Assembly (NCBI RefSeq): GCF_002954245.1
Contig: NZ_PPTG01000029.1
Location: forward strand, 62,001-126,000
Source of the DNA: Cryobacterium aureum
Lineage (GTDB): Bacteria > Actinomycetota > Actinomycetes > Actinomycetales > Microbacteriaceae
Direction: 5' to 3'
Length of the DNA stretch: 64,000 nt
Shown: positions 1 through 9,275 of the stretch, in pieces
How positions within the stretch are numbered: position 1 is the stretch's first letter
How the letters are laid out: each line of letters begins with the position of its first letter
The notes under the pieces: model-generated
The model's database searches: none
The model's input: only the letters and a program-made list of their open reading frames with translations
What the model was told of the DNA's origin: nothing
Program-made: the position numbers and the translations under genes

Positions 1-1302
<1,302 letters not shown>

Positions 1303-1306
<4 letters not shown>

Positions 1307-2514
1307 GAGTGACCTCCTTTCAACAAAGCGGATGCGGGAGCGCGGCTGGAAAATCGGTCCGGCCGAAAGGCCCTCCACCGATCGTCGGCGATTCCCTCGA
1401 TGAGCTGGAGACAGTGCTCGGCGGCGACCGGGGTGAGCAGTACGCCGTGGCGAAAGAATCCGGTGGCGATGATGAGGCCTGGAATGTCGCCGTCCGTGCC
1501 CGAATCGACGCGACCGAGGAGCGGCGCGTTGTCGGGAGTTCCCGGCCTGGCGCGGGCGGTCGTTTCGATCAGTTCGAGCTCGCTCACCGCCGGCACCAGC
1601 ACCTGGGCGTCCCGCAAGAGCTGATAAACGCCGCCGGCCGACACCACGCCCGAGCCGTCTTCGCGCTGCGTGGCTCCGATCACGAGCGTTCCGTCGGTGC
1701 GCGGAACCAGATACACCGGCACACCGTGCACCAGTCCGCGAACCGTGCAGGTGAGCAGTGGCTGCAGGGGCTCGGGCACCCGCAGCCGCAGAATATCCCC
1801 GTAAACCGGGCGAAGCGGAAGCTTCAGATGCTCTGGCAACCCGTCCAGCGCGGCCGCTCCGAGCCCATTGGCCACGACCACGTCGGTGGCTGTGACCGTG
1901 GAACCATCGAAAAGGGCGACGCCAGTGACGCGGGAGGAGGCATCCGCTGAATGCAGCAACCCGCTGGCCTGCACGCGAATGACGGCGTCGTGGCCGTGGT
2001 GCGCGAGCTCCAACAGGATGCGCGCGGTGAGCCGGCGCGGGTCGACCTGGTGGTCTTGCTCCACCACAAAGGCGCTCGAGATCTGGGGGCTGAGCAGCGG
2101 TTCGAGCACCCGGGCTTCGCGAATGGTGATTGGCTCGACGGCCAGTCCGTTGGCTAGCTGCACGCCGCGCAGGTCGGCGAGCGCCTGCCGGTCGGCCTCG
2201 TCGGCACCGACGTTCAGGGTTCTCGTGCGCTGGTATCCGGTCGCGTCGCTATCGGGTCCGAGCGAGTCGATGAAGGCGGGGTACAGCGTCGAGGAGGCGA
2301 GCATGAGCTCGAGCAGCGCCTCTTCCTGGTAGTGCAGTTCGCTGACCGCGGCGAGCATTCCGGCCGCAGCAAAGGTGGCACCACCAGCCGGATCCGGGTC
2401 GATGACGACCACCGTGCGTCCGGACTGCGCTACCGCCCAGGCGATGCCGAGCCCGATCACGCCGCCGCCGATGACGGCTACGTCGACCGACCGGTGTGAG
2501 CGCCGCTCACTCAT
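1303..2514 (-). CDS. thiO: Glycine oxidase ThiO
   Basis: A 403-residue FAD-dependent amine oxidase of the DadA/glycine oxidase group. It oxidises glycine to the imine used by ThiG in thiazole formation, the oxygen-dependent alternative to ThiH. The dinucleotide-binding motif VIGGGVIGLGIAW lies near the N-terminus and the C-terminal NAPLLGRV and GFFRHGVLLTP segments are usual for ThiO. The ATG at 2514 puts the FAD motif about 11 residues in; the open frame continues upstream but would overlap thiE. First gene of thiO-thiS-thiG-thiF, divergent from thiE across a 43-nt gap. Confidence 0.95.
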
Positions 2515-2557
2515 CGCGTGCACCGAGGCTGGGCCGAAGCCCTTTAGGGTTGGTCGC

Positions 2558-3202
2558 ATGGACCCGATCACCGCCCGGCTGTATCTCTGCACCGATGCCC
2601 GCAAGAGCCGCGGCGATTTCGCCGACTTCGTGACGGCGGCGTACTCCGGCGGTGTCGACATCATCCAACTGCGCGACAAGAGCATCGATGCCGCCGAGGA
2701 GCTCGACTATCTCAAGATTCTGCGTTCGGTCGCCGACAAGCAAGCACGGCTCTGGGCGGTCAACGACCGCGCGGATATCGCCGTTCTCGCTGGCGCGCCG
2801 GTTTTTCACGTCGGCCAGACGGATCTGCCGTTGCCCGCAGCACGCAGTCTGCTCGGCGACGCCGCCCGCATCGGGTTGTCCACCCACACCACCGAACAAG
2901 TGGATGCCGCCCTCGTCGCCGACCGTCTCGACTATTTTTGCGTCGGCCCGGTCTGGGCAACGCCCACGAAACCCGGTCGGGCAGCGGTTGGAACCGGCCT
3001 GCTGCGCTATGCGGCCGAGCAGAGCGCAGCAGCTGGCAGCGTGCGCCCGTGGTTTGCGATCGGAGGCATCGACCTTCACACCATCGATCAGGTGGTCGAC
3101 GCCGGAGCTACCCGGGTAGTGGTGGTGCGCGCGATCACCGACGCCGACGACCCGACGGATGCCGCGAGGCGGCTGCTCGCCAGCCTCCCGCCGCTCGGCT
3201 AG
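2558..3202 (+). CDS. thiE: Thiamin-phosphate synthase ThiE
   Basis: A 214-residue TIM-barrel enzyme that joins HMP pyrophosphate and thiazole phosphate to thiamin monophosphate. Family segments seen are LYLCTDAR near the start, IIQLRDKS (pyrophosphate/Mg binding), WAVNDRADIA, VGQTDLP, VGPVWATPTK and WFAIGGID. The ATG at 2558 is preceded by TAGGGT 7 nt upstream, a -10-like hexamer at the distance expected of a leaderless mRNA, and no good ribosome binding site is present. The gene is divergent from thiO and convergent with thiD-tenA. Confidence 0.96.
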   Translation: MDPITARLYLCTDARKSRGDFADFVTAAYSGGVDIIQLRDKSIDAAEELDYLKILRSVADKQARLWAVNDRADIAVLAGAPVFHVGQTDLPLPAARSLLGDAARIGLSTHTTEQVDAALVADRLDYFCVGPVWATPTKPGRAAVGTGLLRYAAEQSAAAGSVRPWFAIGGIDLHTIDQVVDAGATRVVVVRAITDADDPTDAARRLLASLPPLG

Positions 3203-3230
3203 TCGCACCCAGGTGGTCACCGCGTTCATC

Positions 3231-4778
3231 TCACGCCCGCACTAACTGCCGAGGGGCATCGAAGAAGTCGAGTTCAAACCGAGCCGAGGTCGCAAACGCC
3301 TGACGCATCGCCGCGCGTTCCGCGTTCGACGCCGTCGCTGCCACGTCGTCGGTGAGGGCGATAGCTTGCTTCGTGGCCGCGGCGAATTCCTCATCGGAAT
3401 ACGTCTCCAGCCAAGCGGCATAGGGATGCGCAGTCGTTTCGGTGCGCGACAAATACTCGGCATGCAGGCGGTCACCGACGTCGGCATACAGCCAGAAACA
3501 GGGCAACAGGGCGGCGAGAAGCACCGCATAGTTTCCGGCCGCGCCGGCTGCGAGCAGGTGCTCCAGATAGCCTGTCGTCACCGGGCCGGCTTCGCTGGGC
3601 TCCGGTTGCTGCCCAAGCCAACTTCGATGCAATTCCAGCTCGACATCGCGGCATCGCGCTGCCGAATCGGCGAGAAAACATTGCGCGCTTGGGGTCGGCG
3701 CGAGCTCACTGGCCCGCGCAAGCACGCTCGCGTAGGTGCCGAGATAGAGCGCATCCTGGGCCAGGTAATAGGAGAAATCTTCCTCGGCGAGTGTGCCGCT
3801 ACCGAGGTCGGTGATGAACGGGAGGTCGAAGATTTGCAGGCGAGTCAGCTCGACGTCTCGCCACAGTGTCGAGCTGAAGGTCGGTGTCGAGCTGAACGCC
3901 GCCGAACCGGCGGGAATCGGTGACGCGCCTGCCGAACCGGCGAACAGTCGATGAAAGTGGTGGATCGGGCCGTTTCCCTGGCCGACCTCAAGCTCATCGG
4001 CGTGTGCCAGGGCATCGTGTAGCCAGTCTTTCACTTCGGCCAGGGACTGCGCCCAATCACCAGTTCTAGCCAGCACCGTGGCCATCGCCGAGGAGAGGGA
4101 GCATCCGGTGCCGTGGGTGTTTGTGGTGCGGATACGTGGCAAGGCGACCTCGACCACGCTCTGCGCAAGCCGCCCGTGGGTGTTGACCAGGGCATCCGGG
4201 CAGCTGGTTTCGTTGAGATGGCCGCCCTTGACCAGAACGGTAGCGCCGGTGCTGTCCGACAATCTTTTGCCCTGCTCGAGGGCCTCCGCCCAGTTGGCCG
4301 CCGGCGGCTCACCGAGCAAAACGGCCAGCTCGGGAACGTTGGGCGTGACCAGGTCGACCTGCAAAATCAGGTCACGCAGCGCCTGCTCGGCTGCCGGGTC
4401 GAGCAGGCGGTCGCCGCTCGTGGCCACCATGACCGGGTCGAGTACGACCAGCGGCGGACGGCACCGGGAGAGCCAGTCGCGCACCTCGGTGATCACATCG
4501 AGCTGCGCCAGCATACCGATCTTGACGGCGTCGATGGTCACATCGTCACTCACGGCGTTCAATTGCTCGCGCAGAAAAGCGATCGGCGGGATGTGAACCG
4601 AGCGCACCCCGCGCGTATTCTGCGCCACCAACGCACTCACCACAGCCATGCCGTACCCGCCGTTGGCCGCAATGCTCTTGAGGTCGGCCTGAATGCCGGC
4701 ACCGCCGGTCGGATCCGTCCCCGCGATACTGAGGATTCGGGGAATCTGCCGCAGGGCAAGCTGGGTTCGATCGATCAT
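3231..4778 (-). CDS. thiD: Bifunctional HMP(-P) kinase / TenA-like aminopyrimidine hydrolase (ThiD-TenA fusion)
   Basis: A two-domain protein of 515 residues. The N-terminal ~275 residues are ThiD, which phosphorylates HMP to HMP pyrophosphate: SIAGTDPTGGAGIQADLK at the start, VLDPVMVATSG, VTPNVPEL and the anion-hole HGTGCSLSSA. A Pro/Ala/Ser-rich linker follows, then a TenA/thiaminase II domain (about residue 300 to the end) that salvages aminopyrimidine from thiamin breakdown; its cysteine is in LPCFWLYADVG. ThiD-TenA fusions are known in several bacteria. The ATG at 4778 is preferred because AAGGA lies 9 nt upstream; an in-frame ATG at 4787 is too close to it. Expression should be under the TPP riboswitch directly upstream. 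Confidence 0.95.
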   Translation of the reverse strand: MIDRTQLALRQIPRILSIAGTDPTGGAGIQADLKSIAANGGYGMAVVSALVAQNTRGVRSVHIPPIAFLREQLNAVSDDVTIDAVKIGMLAQLDVITEVRDWLSRCRPPLVVLDPVMVATSGDRLLDPAAEQALRDLILQVDLVTPNVPELAVLLGEPPAANWAEALEQGKRLSDSTGATVLVKGGHLNETSCPDALVNTHGRLAQSVVEVALPRIRTTNTHGTGCSLSSAMATVLARTGDWAQSLAEVKDWLHDALAHADELEVGQGNGPIHHFHRLFAGSAGASPIPAGSAAFSSTPTFSSTLWRDVELTRLQIFDLPFITDLGSGTLAEEDFSYYLAQDALYLGTYASVLARASELAPTPSAQCFLADSAARCRDVELELHRSWLGQQPEPSEAGPVTTGYLEHLLAAGAAGNYAVLLAALLPCFWLYADVGDRLHAEYLSRTETTAHPYAAWLETYSDEEFAAATKQAIALTDDVAATASNAERAAMRQAFATSARFELDFFDAPRQLVRA

Positions 4779-4788
4779 CCGTGACATT

Positions 4789-4866
4789 CCTTCGCTAGTA
4801 CTAACTAGACAGGTTCAACGGGTAGTGATCTCAGCACGCACAGTATGTGCGGCACCCCGTGTCAAG
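4789..4866 (-). promoter_or_regulatory. TPP (THI-box) riboswitch upstream of thiD-tenA
   Basis: On the minus strand the leader reads GGGGTGCC, then a short variable stem, then CTGAGA, then ACCCGTTGAACCTG, then CTAGTTAGTACTAGCGAAGGA. These are the conserved blocks of the TPP aptamer in the right order and spacing. The 3' end of the aptamer (GCGAAGGA) contains the ribosome binding site of thiD-tenA, so ligand binding can hide it directly: control is probably at translation initiation. No second copy is seen before thiO or thiE. Confidence 0.95.
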
Positions 4867-4965
4867 ACTCCAGCCTATACGCGGACACGGATCCAGCACG
4901 CGACACCGCGGGCGGCCGCGACCGAATCGCGCCCGTCGCGCCCGCCCGCCATTTGCGTGCTGGCT

Positions 4966-5349
4966 CTAGTCCACCGACTTGCGCTCGCAGAGCGCCCGCG
5001 ACCAGACGTAACTGGCGGCCACGACGACAATGCACCACTCGACAGCGAACACGGGATTCCACCCGAGCGGGTACCGAGCAGTAGCCCGCGAATTGTCTCG
5101 ATGTACGGAGTGAAGGGCTGGTACTCCGCGAACCCTTGCAGCCAACCCGACACTGAGTCCGTCGGCACGAAGCCGCTGCCGAGGAGCGGCAGCACCGTGA
5201 GCACGAGTGGCATATTGCTCGCGGTCTCGACGTTCTTCGCCTGGATGGCGTTGCCAAGCACATGACCGGTCAGTACCGCAGTGCGGCGACGACGTGCGAT
5301 GCCGGCGGATGCCCGGGGTCGGCTGGCGCGGCATCGCGGTGGTGGTCAT
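4966..5349 (-). pseudogene. Remnant of an ABC-2 type transporter permease (DrrB-like)
   Basis: The protein fragment reads LGNAIQAKNVETASNMPLVL, then FVPTDSVSGWL, FAEYQPFTPYIETIRGLLLG, which is the C-terminal third of a DrrB-type ABC-2 permease. After this the reading frame shifts and the expected end (WNPVFAVEWCIVVVAAS, then a Lys/Ser tail to a stop at 4966) continues in the neighbouring frame. Upstream a plausible N-terminus (MTTTAMPRQ at 5349) is joined almost directly to the C-terminal part, so most of the membrane domain is deleted. No partner ATPase is adjacent. I read it as a decayed exporter gene with at least one frameshift and an internal deletion. Confidence 0.75.
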
Positions 5350-5464
5350 GATGTCATTACGCGTCCCCTCCATTTTCGCGCAATTTGCAGCCTGCGTGCC
5401 GGCCATCGCAGGTTCTCCCCCCAAAGCAGGGCCCCGGGAGGCCGTGTCGCGATCGCTCCGGGGG

Positions 5465-5773
5465 TCAGTCTGATTCTCCCGACAGCTCGCGGAGCGCGGC
5501 CAGATGGCCGTCGATGGCAGCGCGGCCGCGCCGGGTGAGGGCCACACTGGTGGTGCGGCGCGCATCCGCCCGTGCGGGCGATGCCTCCTTCACGGTCGCC
5601 ACGTACTCAAGCTCGATCAAATTGCGAATGGTCTTCGACAGCGTTGCCTCGCTCAGCTCCAATGTGGCGGCGATGGTGGTGAATTCCGCGGTTCCGGTCG
5701 CCCGAAGCAGCGCGCACAGCCGCAGTCGGGTTGGCGCATGGATTGCCTCATCGAATCGGGGGTCAGCAGCCAC
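5465..5773 (-). CDS. Winged-helix transcriptional regulator (PF13601-like, MarR/ArsR fold)
   Basis: About 102 residues forming a single winged helix: APTRLRLCALL, then AEFTTIAATLELSEATLSKTIRNLIELEYVAT (helix-turn-helix) and ARRTTSVALTRRGRAAIDGHL (wing and dimer helix). Small regulators of this type usually sit directly behind a gene for a membrane protein of unknown role, as here. The GTG at 5773 overlaps the end of the upstream membrane protein gene by 11 nt and gives the usual N-terminus AADPRFDEAIHAP; an ATG at 5803 is an alternative. The target is unknown, probably its own operon. Confidence 0.8.
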   Translation of the reverse strand: MAADPRFDEAIHAPTRLRLCALLRATGTAEFTTIAATLELSEATLSKTIRNLIELEYVATVKEASPARADARRTTSVALTRRGRAAIDGHLAALRELSGESD

Positions 5774-6230
5774 GGAGCAGTTCCCGGGCGTTCGCGAGGT
5801 CATAGAGCGCCGAACTGATGAGGGCCACGACGAAGACGACCGCCGTAGTCAGGACAATCCATGCTCGCTGGTCAGTGACCTCGAACACGATCGAGAGCAC
5901 GAACGCTCCGAGCATCACGACGCACAGCACGATGATTATCATCAGGCTCACCGGGCCGGCCGGGCCCGGGAGCTTCAGGAGCCGCATCTGCTTGCGCACG
6001 AGGTGATCAATGCCGAACAGCGCCAGGGAAGCGGCGCCCGCCACCATTGTCATTCCGACGGTGATCCCCGCTGCCGGCGAGGCGATGAAGGCCGCGATGG
6101 CGAGAGCCTGCGCCGGAGCGGTCCACCAGGTCTGCGACTTCAGGCGGAGTCCGAGCCGCTGCCGATCCGTCGCTATTGCGGCGAGCGCGGCCCTCGCCGA
6201 GGTCGCCGTGTTCGCATTTTCAGATTCCAT
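5763..6230 (-). CDS. Four-helix membrane protein of unknown function
   Basis: A 155-residue protein with a hydrophilic N-terminus and about four transmembrane segments: ALAIAAFIASPAAGITVGMTM, the adjoining VAGAASLALFGI, VSLMIIIVLCVVMLGAFVLSIVF and AWIVLTTAVVFVVALISSALY. It overlaps the winged-helix regulator gene downstream, an arrangement common in actinobacteria for small stress-related membrane proteins. I do not recognise a named family and do not assign a function. There is no clear ribosome binding site before the ATG at 6230. Confidence 0.75.
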   Translation of the reverse strand: MESENANTATSARAALAAIATDRQRLGLRLKSQTWWTAPAQALAIAAFIASPAAGITVGMTMVAGAASLALFGIDHLVRKQMRLLKLPGPAGPVSLMIIIVLCVVMLGAFVLSIVFEVTDQRAWIVLTTAVVFVVALISSALYDLANARELLRGC

Positions 6231-6523
6231 ACTGGCAAGTAAATCACTTGCTGCTGCGTTAAGCCACCACTAGGAAGTCGGGGCGCGTTCTTGTCGTTCG
6301 CATCGCCGGGCGGTGTATCGCCTCGCGACTTCTTAGCGGCGGAGACCCCCTGGGAAAAGAACACAAGACCGAGTACCAGAAACGGAATCCCCATGGCCGC
6401 GCTCTCCATCGTCAGCAGGAACACCAACCCGACGCTGGAAAAGACCACGCCGAGGGCGGTGTACCGGCGGCCCCGGCCGCTGGCGCTTTCACCGGCACTG
6501 TCAGACTTCTGCGATTCCATCAT
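6173..6523 (-). CDS. Small membrane protein of unknown function
   Basis: A 116-residue protein with two adjacent hydrophobic segments (ALGVVFSSVGLVFLLT and MGIPFLVLGLVFFSQG), a charged tail and no recognised domain. The start at 6523 is supported by TAGCGT placed exactly 6 nt upstream, the leaderless pattern seen repeatedly in this window. The last 19 codons overlap the start of the next gene by 58 nt, and the tail there is Arg/Pro-rich and unlike the rest; the original stop may have been lost. Confidence 0.6.
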   Translation of the reverse strand: MMESQKSDSAGESASGRGRRYTALGVVFSSVGLVFLLTMESAAMGIPFLVLGLVFFSQGVSAAKKSRGDTPPGDANDKNAPRLPSGGLTQQQVIYLPVWNLKMRTRRPRRGPRSPQ

Positions 6524-6614
6524 GCCCTCACGCTATCCCGCCCCATCTGAGTGCACCTCCACCGCGCGGCTAAAAATTCGATGCGGCGGCGCGCTCATGT
6601 GAAAGGCTCGAGAA

Positions 6615-6958
6615 ATGGAATTTAGTGAGTTGGTGAACCGCGCTAATCAGATCTCGACACAGTTCGACGAAAGCAATTGGGAACGCTACGGCAGGCATGG
6701 GAATTCAGGACCTGATGCTTGGTTTCGTCGGCGACGTCGGGGATCTGTCCAAACTCGTTCAGGCTCGAACCGGGATTCGGGGCACCGATGACTTAGAGGC
6801 GAAGCTCACCCATGAGCTTGCCGATTGATTGTCTCTGGTCCGTCATCAGCCTCGCGGAACGGTGCAATGTCGATTTGGAGAGAGCCTTCCTCGACACGAT
6901 GATCGATGTCGAAGCGCGTATTGCAGACCGCCGAGACTCTCGTGCAGAATTTGACTAG
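6615..6958 (+). pseudogene. Frameshifted MazG-like nucleotide pyrophosphohydrolase
   Basis: Read in three successive frames, this stretch gives a recognisable MazG-like protein of about 110 residues: MEFSELVNRANQIS from 6615, then MGIQDLMLGFVGDVGDLSKL in the next frame, then CLWSVISLAERCNVDLERAF in the third, ending at TAG 6956-6958. The first shift is near 6700. The second lies at 6823-6831, where GATTGATTG looks like a 4-bp tandem duplication; removing 4 nt restores DCLWSV, the expected metal-site region. SD-like GAAAGG precedes the ATG. The gene is a recent pseudogene unless these are sequencing errors. Confidence 0.75.
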
Positions 6959-6973
6959 AGCCGGGTTTCGGTT

Positions 6974-7714
6974 TTATCGCTGGGCGAGCCAGGCGGCGAC
7001 GCGGCCGTTGAACCACTCGGGGCGCTGCAGCGGGATTCCGTGGCCGCAACCGTCGATAACCTCCAAAACACTCTCTGGCAGGGCAGCGTGAATGACTGCC
7101 GCGGAATCACGCATCAACGCGCGCTCGCGTCGGCCTGCCATCACGACGGCGTGACCCCGAAAGTGCGACCACGCTTCCGGCACCTGAAAACGCATGTTGT
7201 CTCCGACAGCGGCCAGCAGCGTCGATTTGGACACTCGCACGCTGGTATCGATGTACGTCTCCATCAATTCCGGGGGCACGAACAATTCCCGAGCCTGTAG
7301 CCGCGCGAACCGACGATTTCGCGCCAAGGGTGCCGCAGCGCCGAGCGCTCGAAGGGTTAGTCTCGTGAACGGCATCGCCTTTGCCTGTGCGCTGACAATC
7401 ATGGCCCGGTCAACGAGGTCCGGGCGTGTGGCCGCGAGCTCTAGGGCGAGCTGGGCGCCCAGGGAAAACCCAACGACCGCAACGGGGGCTGAAGTATCGC
7501 GCAGTAGCACCCGGCCCAGAGCATCCACTGTTTCGGCGTGTGAACGGTATGGTTCACCGGCACTCTGGCCGTGCCCGGGAAGATCCGGCACGAGTACACG
7601 ATATTTCGCTTCAAGGCTTCGGCGCAGTGAGGTCCACATCCATCCCGCGACCCCACCGCCGTGTACGAGAAGCACCGGGGAGCCGCCGTCGGGCCCGAAC
7701 GTGCTTAGGTGCAC
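6974..7714 (-). CDS. Alpha/beta hydrolase
   Basis: About 246 residues of a standard alpha/beta hydrolase: oxyanion-hole region VLLVHGGG, DLPGHGQS, nucleophile elbow GFSLGAQ, and a C-terminal GCGHGIP carrying the catalytic histidine. It most resembles small esterases and C-C bond hydrolases with a short cap; no substrate can be inferred. The GTG at 7714 is preferred because GGGAGAG lies about 10 nt upstream. An in-frame extension overlaps the DUF1648 gene upstream. It is probably in one operon with the DUF1648 and GntR genes. Confidence 0.85.
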   Translation of the reverse strand: MHLSTFGPDGGSPVLLVHGGGVAGWMWTSLRRSLEAKYRVLVPDLPGHGQSAGEPYRSHAETVDALGRVLLRDTSAPVAVVGFSLGAQLALELAATRPDLVDRAMIVSAQAKAMPFTRLTLRALGAAAPLARNRRFARLQARELFVPPELMETYIDTSVRVSKSTLLAAVGDNMRFQVPEAWSHFRGHAVVMAGRRERALMRDSAAVIHAALPESVLEVIDGCGHGIPLQRPEWFNGRVAAWLAQR

Positions 7715-7745
7715 GAGAGTCAGACTCTCCCGTGGATCGCCTGCG

Positions 7746-8747
7746 TCATGACGTGACTTCCTTTGAGTCTCCTGGCGCTGCGGAGTTACCGTCTCGAAGA
7801 GTGGCCAGGAGGGCTGCCGGCGTTTCGGGATCATCGAGAGTGATCGCAAACTGCTTCTGATTCGTTGTGGTCACGATCAGCCCCGGCCCCTTCCTCAGAA
7901 TGACAGCGGATCGTCCGGGCATGATTCGATACCCCCACCCGCCCCACTCGGTGGGGCGGAGTTCCGCCGCCTCGATCATGTCAATGGCTTCTAAACGGAT
8001 GCGTTTCAACGGAATTCGAAATATCGCCGAGACCACCCGCAGACCGCGCCAATCGGCGGTCACTCGGAGGCGGATGAACGATGCAACCAGCAGAATCGCT
8101 GCACCCATCACCGCTATGCCGAAGAACTGGTCGGACACTCGCCCGTCGATGACCGCCGGTCCATAGATCACGGAGCCGAGAACGATCAGTCCAATCGCCA
8201 CCCAAGCGAACATGTTTCCCGTGATCGTTTGGGACCACGCGCCCGTCTCACTGGGCGCGAATTCGAATCGTCTCGCGACGTCCGTCGCCTCGAAGCGGGG
8301 CTTGGGCGAGATTGCAAACGGGATGAGCCCATAGCCTGCAGCGACAATCGATACGATGACCCACGGCCCCAGTACGACCTCATACGGGTCGCCCACCTGC
8401 ATCGTCAGACCCGCCGAAAGTAGCCACGTGACGGCGCCCATCCCGCCAAACACACCCAGAAAGAAGTAGGTTCCGCGCCTGGCCCGCGCGCTGATTCCTG
8501 GCCAAAAACTTACCGCGACGCCGGCAACGGCGGGCACACCGCTCAATGCGAGGTTCAGGGCGAGCAACGTTCCAACAGCCATCGCGTCGTCGGCTGGTCC
8601 CGAACCTGACCAATGCGAGGCGAGCTCGGCCGGAAGCGCGTCCCGCCAAGCCAACCACGAGATGATCACCACCAGCACCGGCACGCACAAGGATGCCCCG
8701 GCCAGGCTTCTCCGGGTTATCTCGGCCCTCATATTCTTGTCACTCAT
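7746..8747 (-). CDS. DUF1648-containing membrane protein
   Basis: A 333-residue membrane protein. The N-terminal part has a transmembrane segment followed by LPAELASHWSGSGPAD, the signature of DUF1648 (YdhP/YvdT-like). Several further hydrophobic segments follow, and the last ~90 residues form a soluble domain with FIRLRVTADWRGLRVV, resembling a bacterial PH-like domain. Proteins of this type often travel with a small GntR regulator, and here the ATG overlaps the GntR stop (ATGA). The function is unknown; a role in envelope stress or antibiotic response is only inferred from the family. Confidence 0.85.
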   Translation of the reverse strand: MSDKNMRAEITRRSLAGASLCVPVLVVIISWLAWRDALPAELASHWSGSGPADDAMAVGTLLALNLALSGVPAVAGVAVSFWPGISARARRGTYFFLGVFGGMGAVTWLLSAGLTMQVGDPYEVVLGPWVIVSIVAAGYGLIPFAISPKPRFEATDVARRFEFAPSETGAWSQTITGNMFAWVAIGLIVLGSVIYGPAVIDGRVSDQFFGIAVMGAAILLVASFIRLRVTADWRGLRVVSAIFRIPLKRIRLEAIDMIEAAELRPTEWGGWGYRIMPGRSAVILRKGPGLIVTTTNQKQFAITLDDPETPAALLATLRDGNSAAPGDSKEVTS

Positions 8748-9100
8748 GTAGCCCCACCCCTCTGGATCAATCGCAAAATATCTGGCTGCGTCAGCCCCAA
8801 CTTGCGCGCCTCATTCATCAATTCGGCCACCAACTCGGTCACGCGAATAAGTCCGGCGCCAGCGTCTTGGCGCACGAACGCCCCGCGCCCCTGACGCATT
8901 TCAATCACACCGTCGTCCCGCAGTTGCGCGTATGCCCGCAAGACCGTGTGCATGTTCACTCGCAAAGACTTTGCCAGATCACGTGCAGGAGGCAGCCGGT
9001 CGCCAGGTTTTAGTTCACCGTTCACGACCCCGGAACGCACCTGCACGGCGATCTGCACGGCCAGCGACACCGTCAAAGCCGCATCCACCACGAACAACAT
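8744..9100 (-). CDS. GntR-family regulator, YtrA type
   Basis: A 118-residue protein made of a GntR winged helix (VRSGVVNGELKPGDRLPPAR, then RVNMHTVLRAYAQLRDDGVI, EMRQGRGAFV) with a short C-terminal helical tail. That is the size and form of the YtrA subfamily, which usually controls a neighbouring transporter or membrane protein gene. The ATG at 9100 is preceded by TAGTGT 7 nt upstream. First gene of the GntR-DUF1648-hydrolase operon, so probably autoregulatory. Confidence 0.9.
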   Translation of the reverse strand: MLFVVDAALTVSLAVQIAVQVRSGVVNGELKPGDRLPPARDLAKSLRVNMHTVLRAYAQLRDDGVIEMRQGRGAFVRQDAGAGLIRVTELVAELMNEARKLGLTQPDILRLIQRGGAT

Positions 9101-9275
9101 GTTTGTAACACTACTAGAACAATCCACTCTGACAGACGGCACCGACCTTGAAGCGCATCGAGCCGACGTCGGTAGCGGTTGCCTCAGAGGCCTCGGTAGA
9201 CCTCATAGCGCCAGGGGCTGTGGCACATCTGGCTCGGAGCCCCAGACACTCCCGACGGTTAGCAGGTCGTGCGCG

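Noticed and set aside
4966..5349. Intact small membrane protein gene
   Set aside because: Each open frame covers only part of the ABC-2 permease signature, and the remainder continues in another frame.
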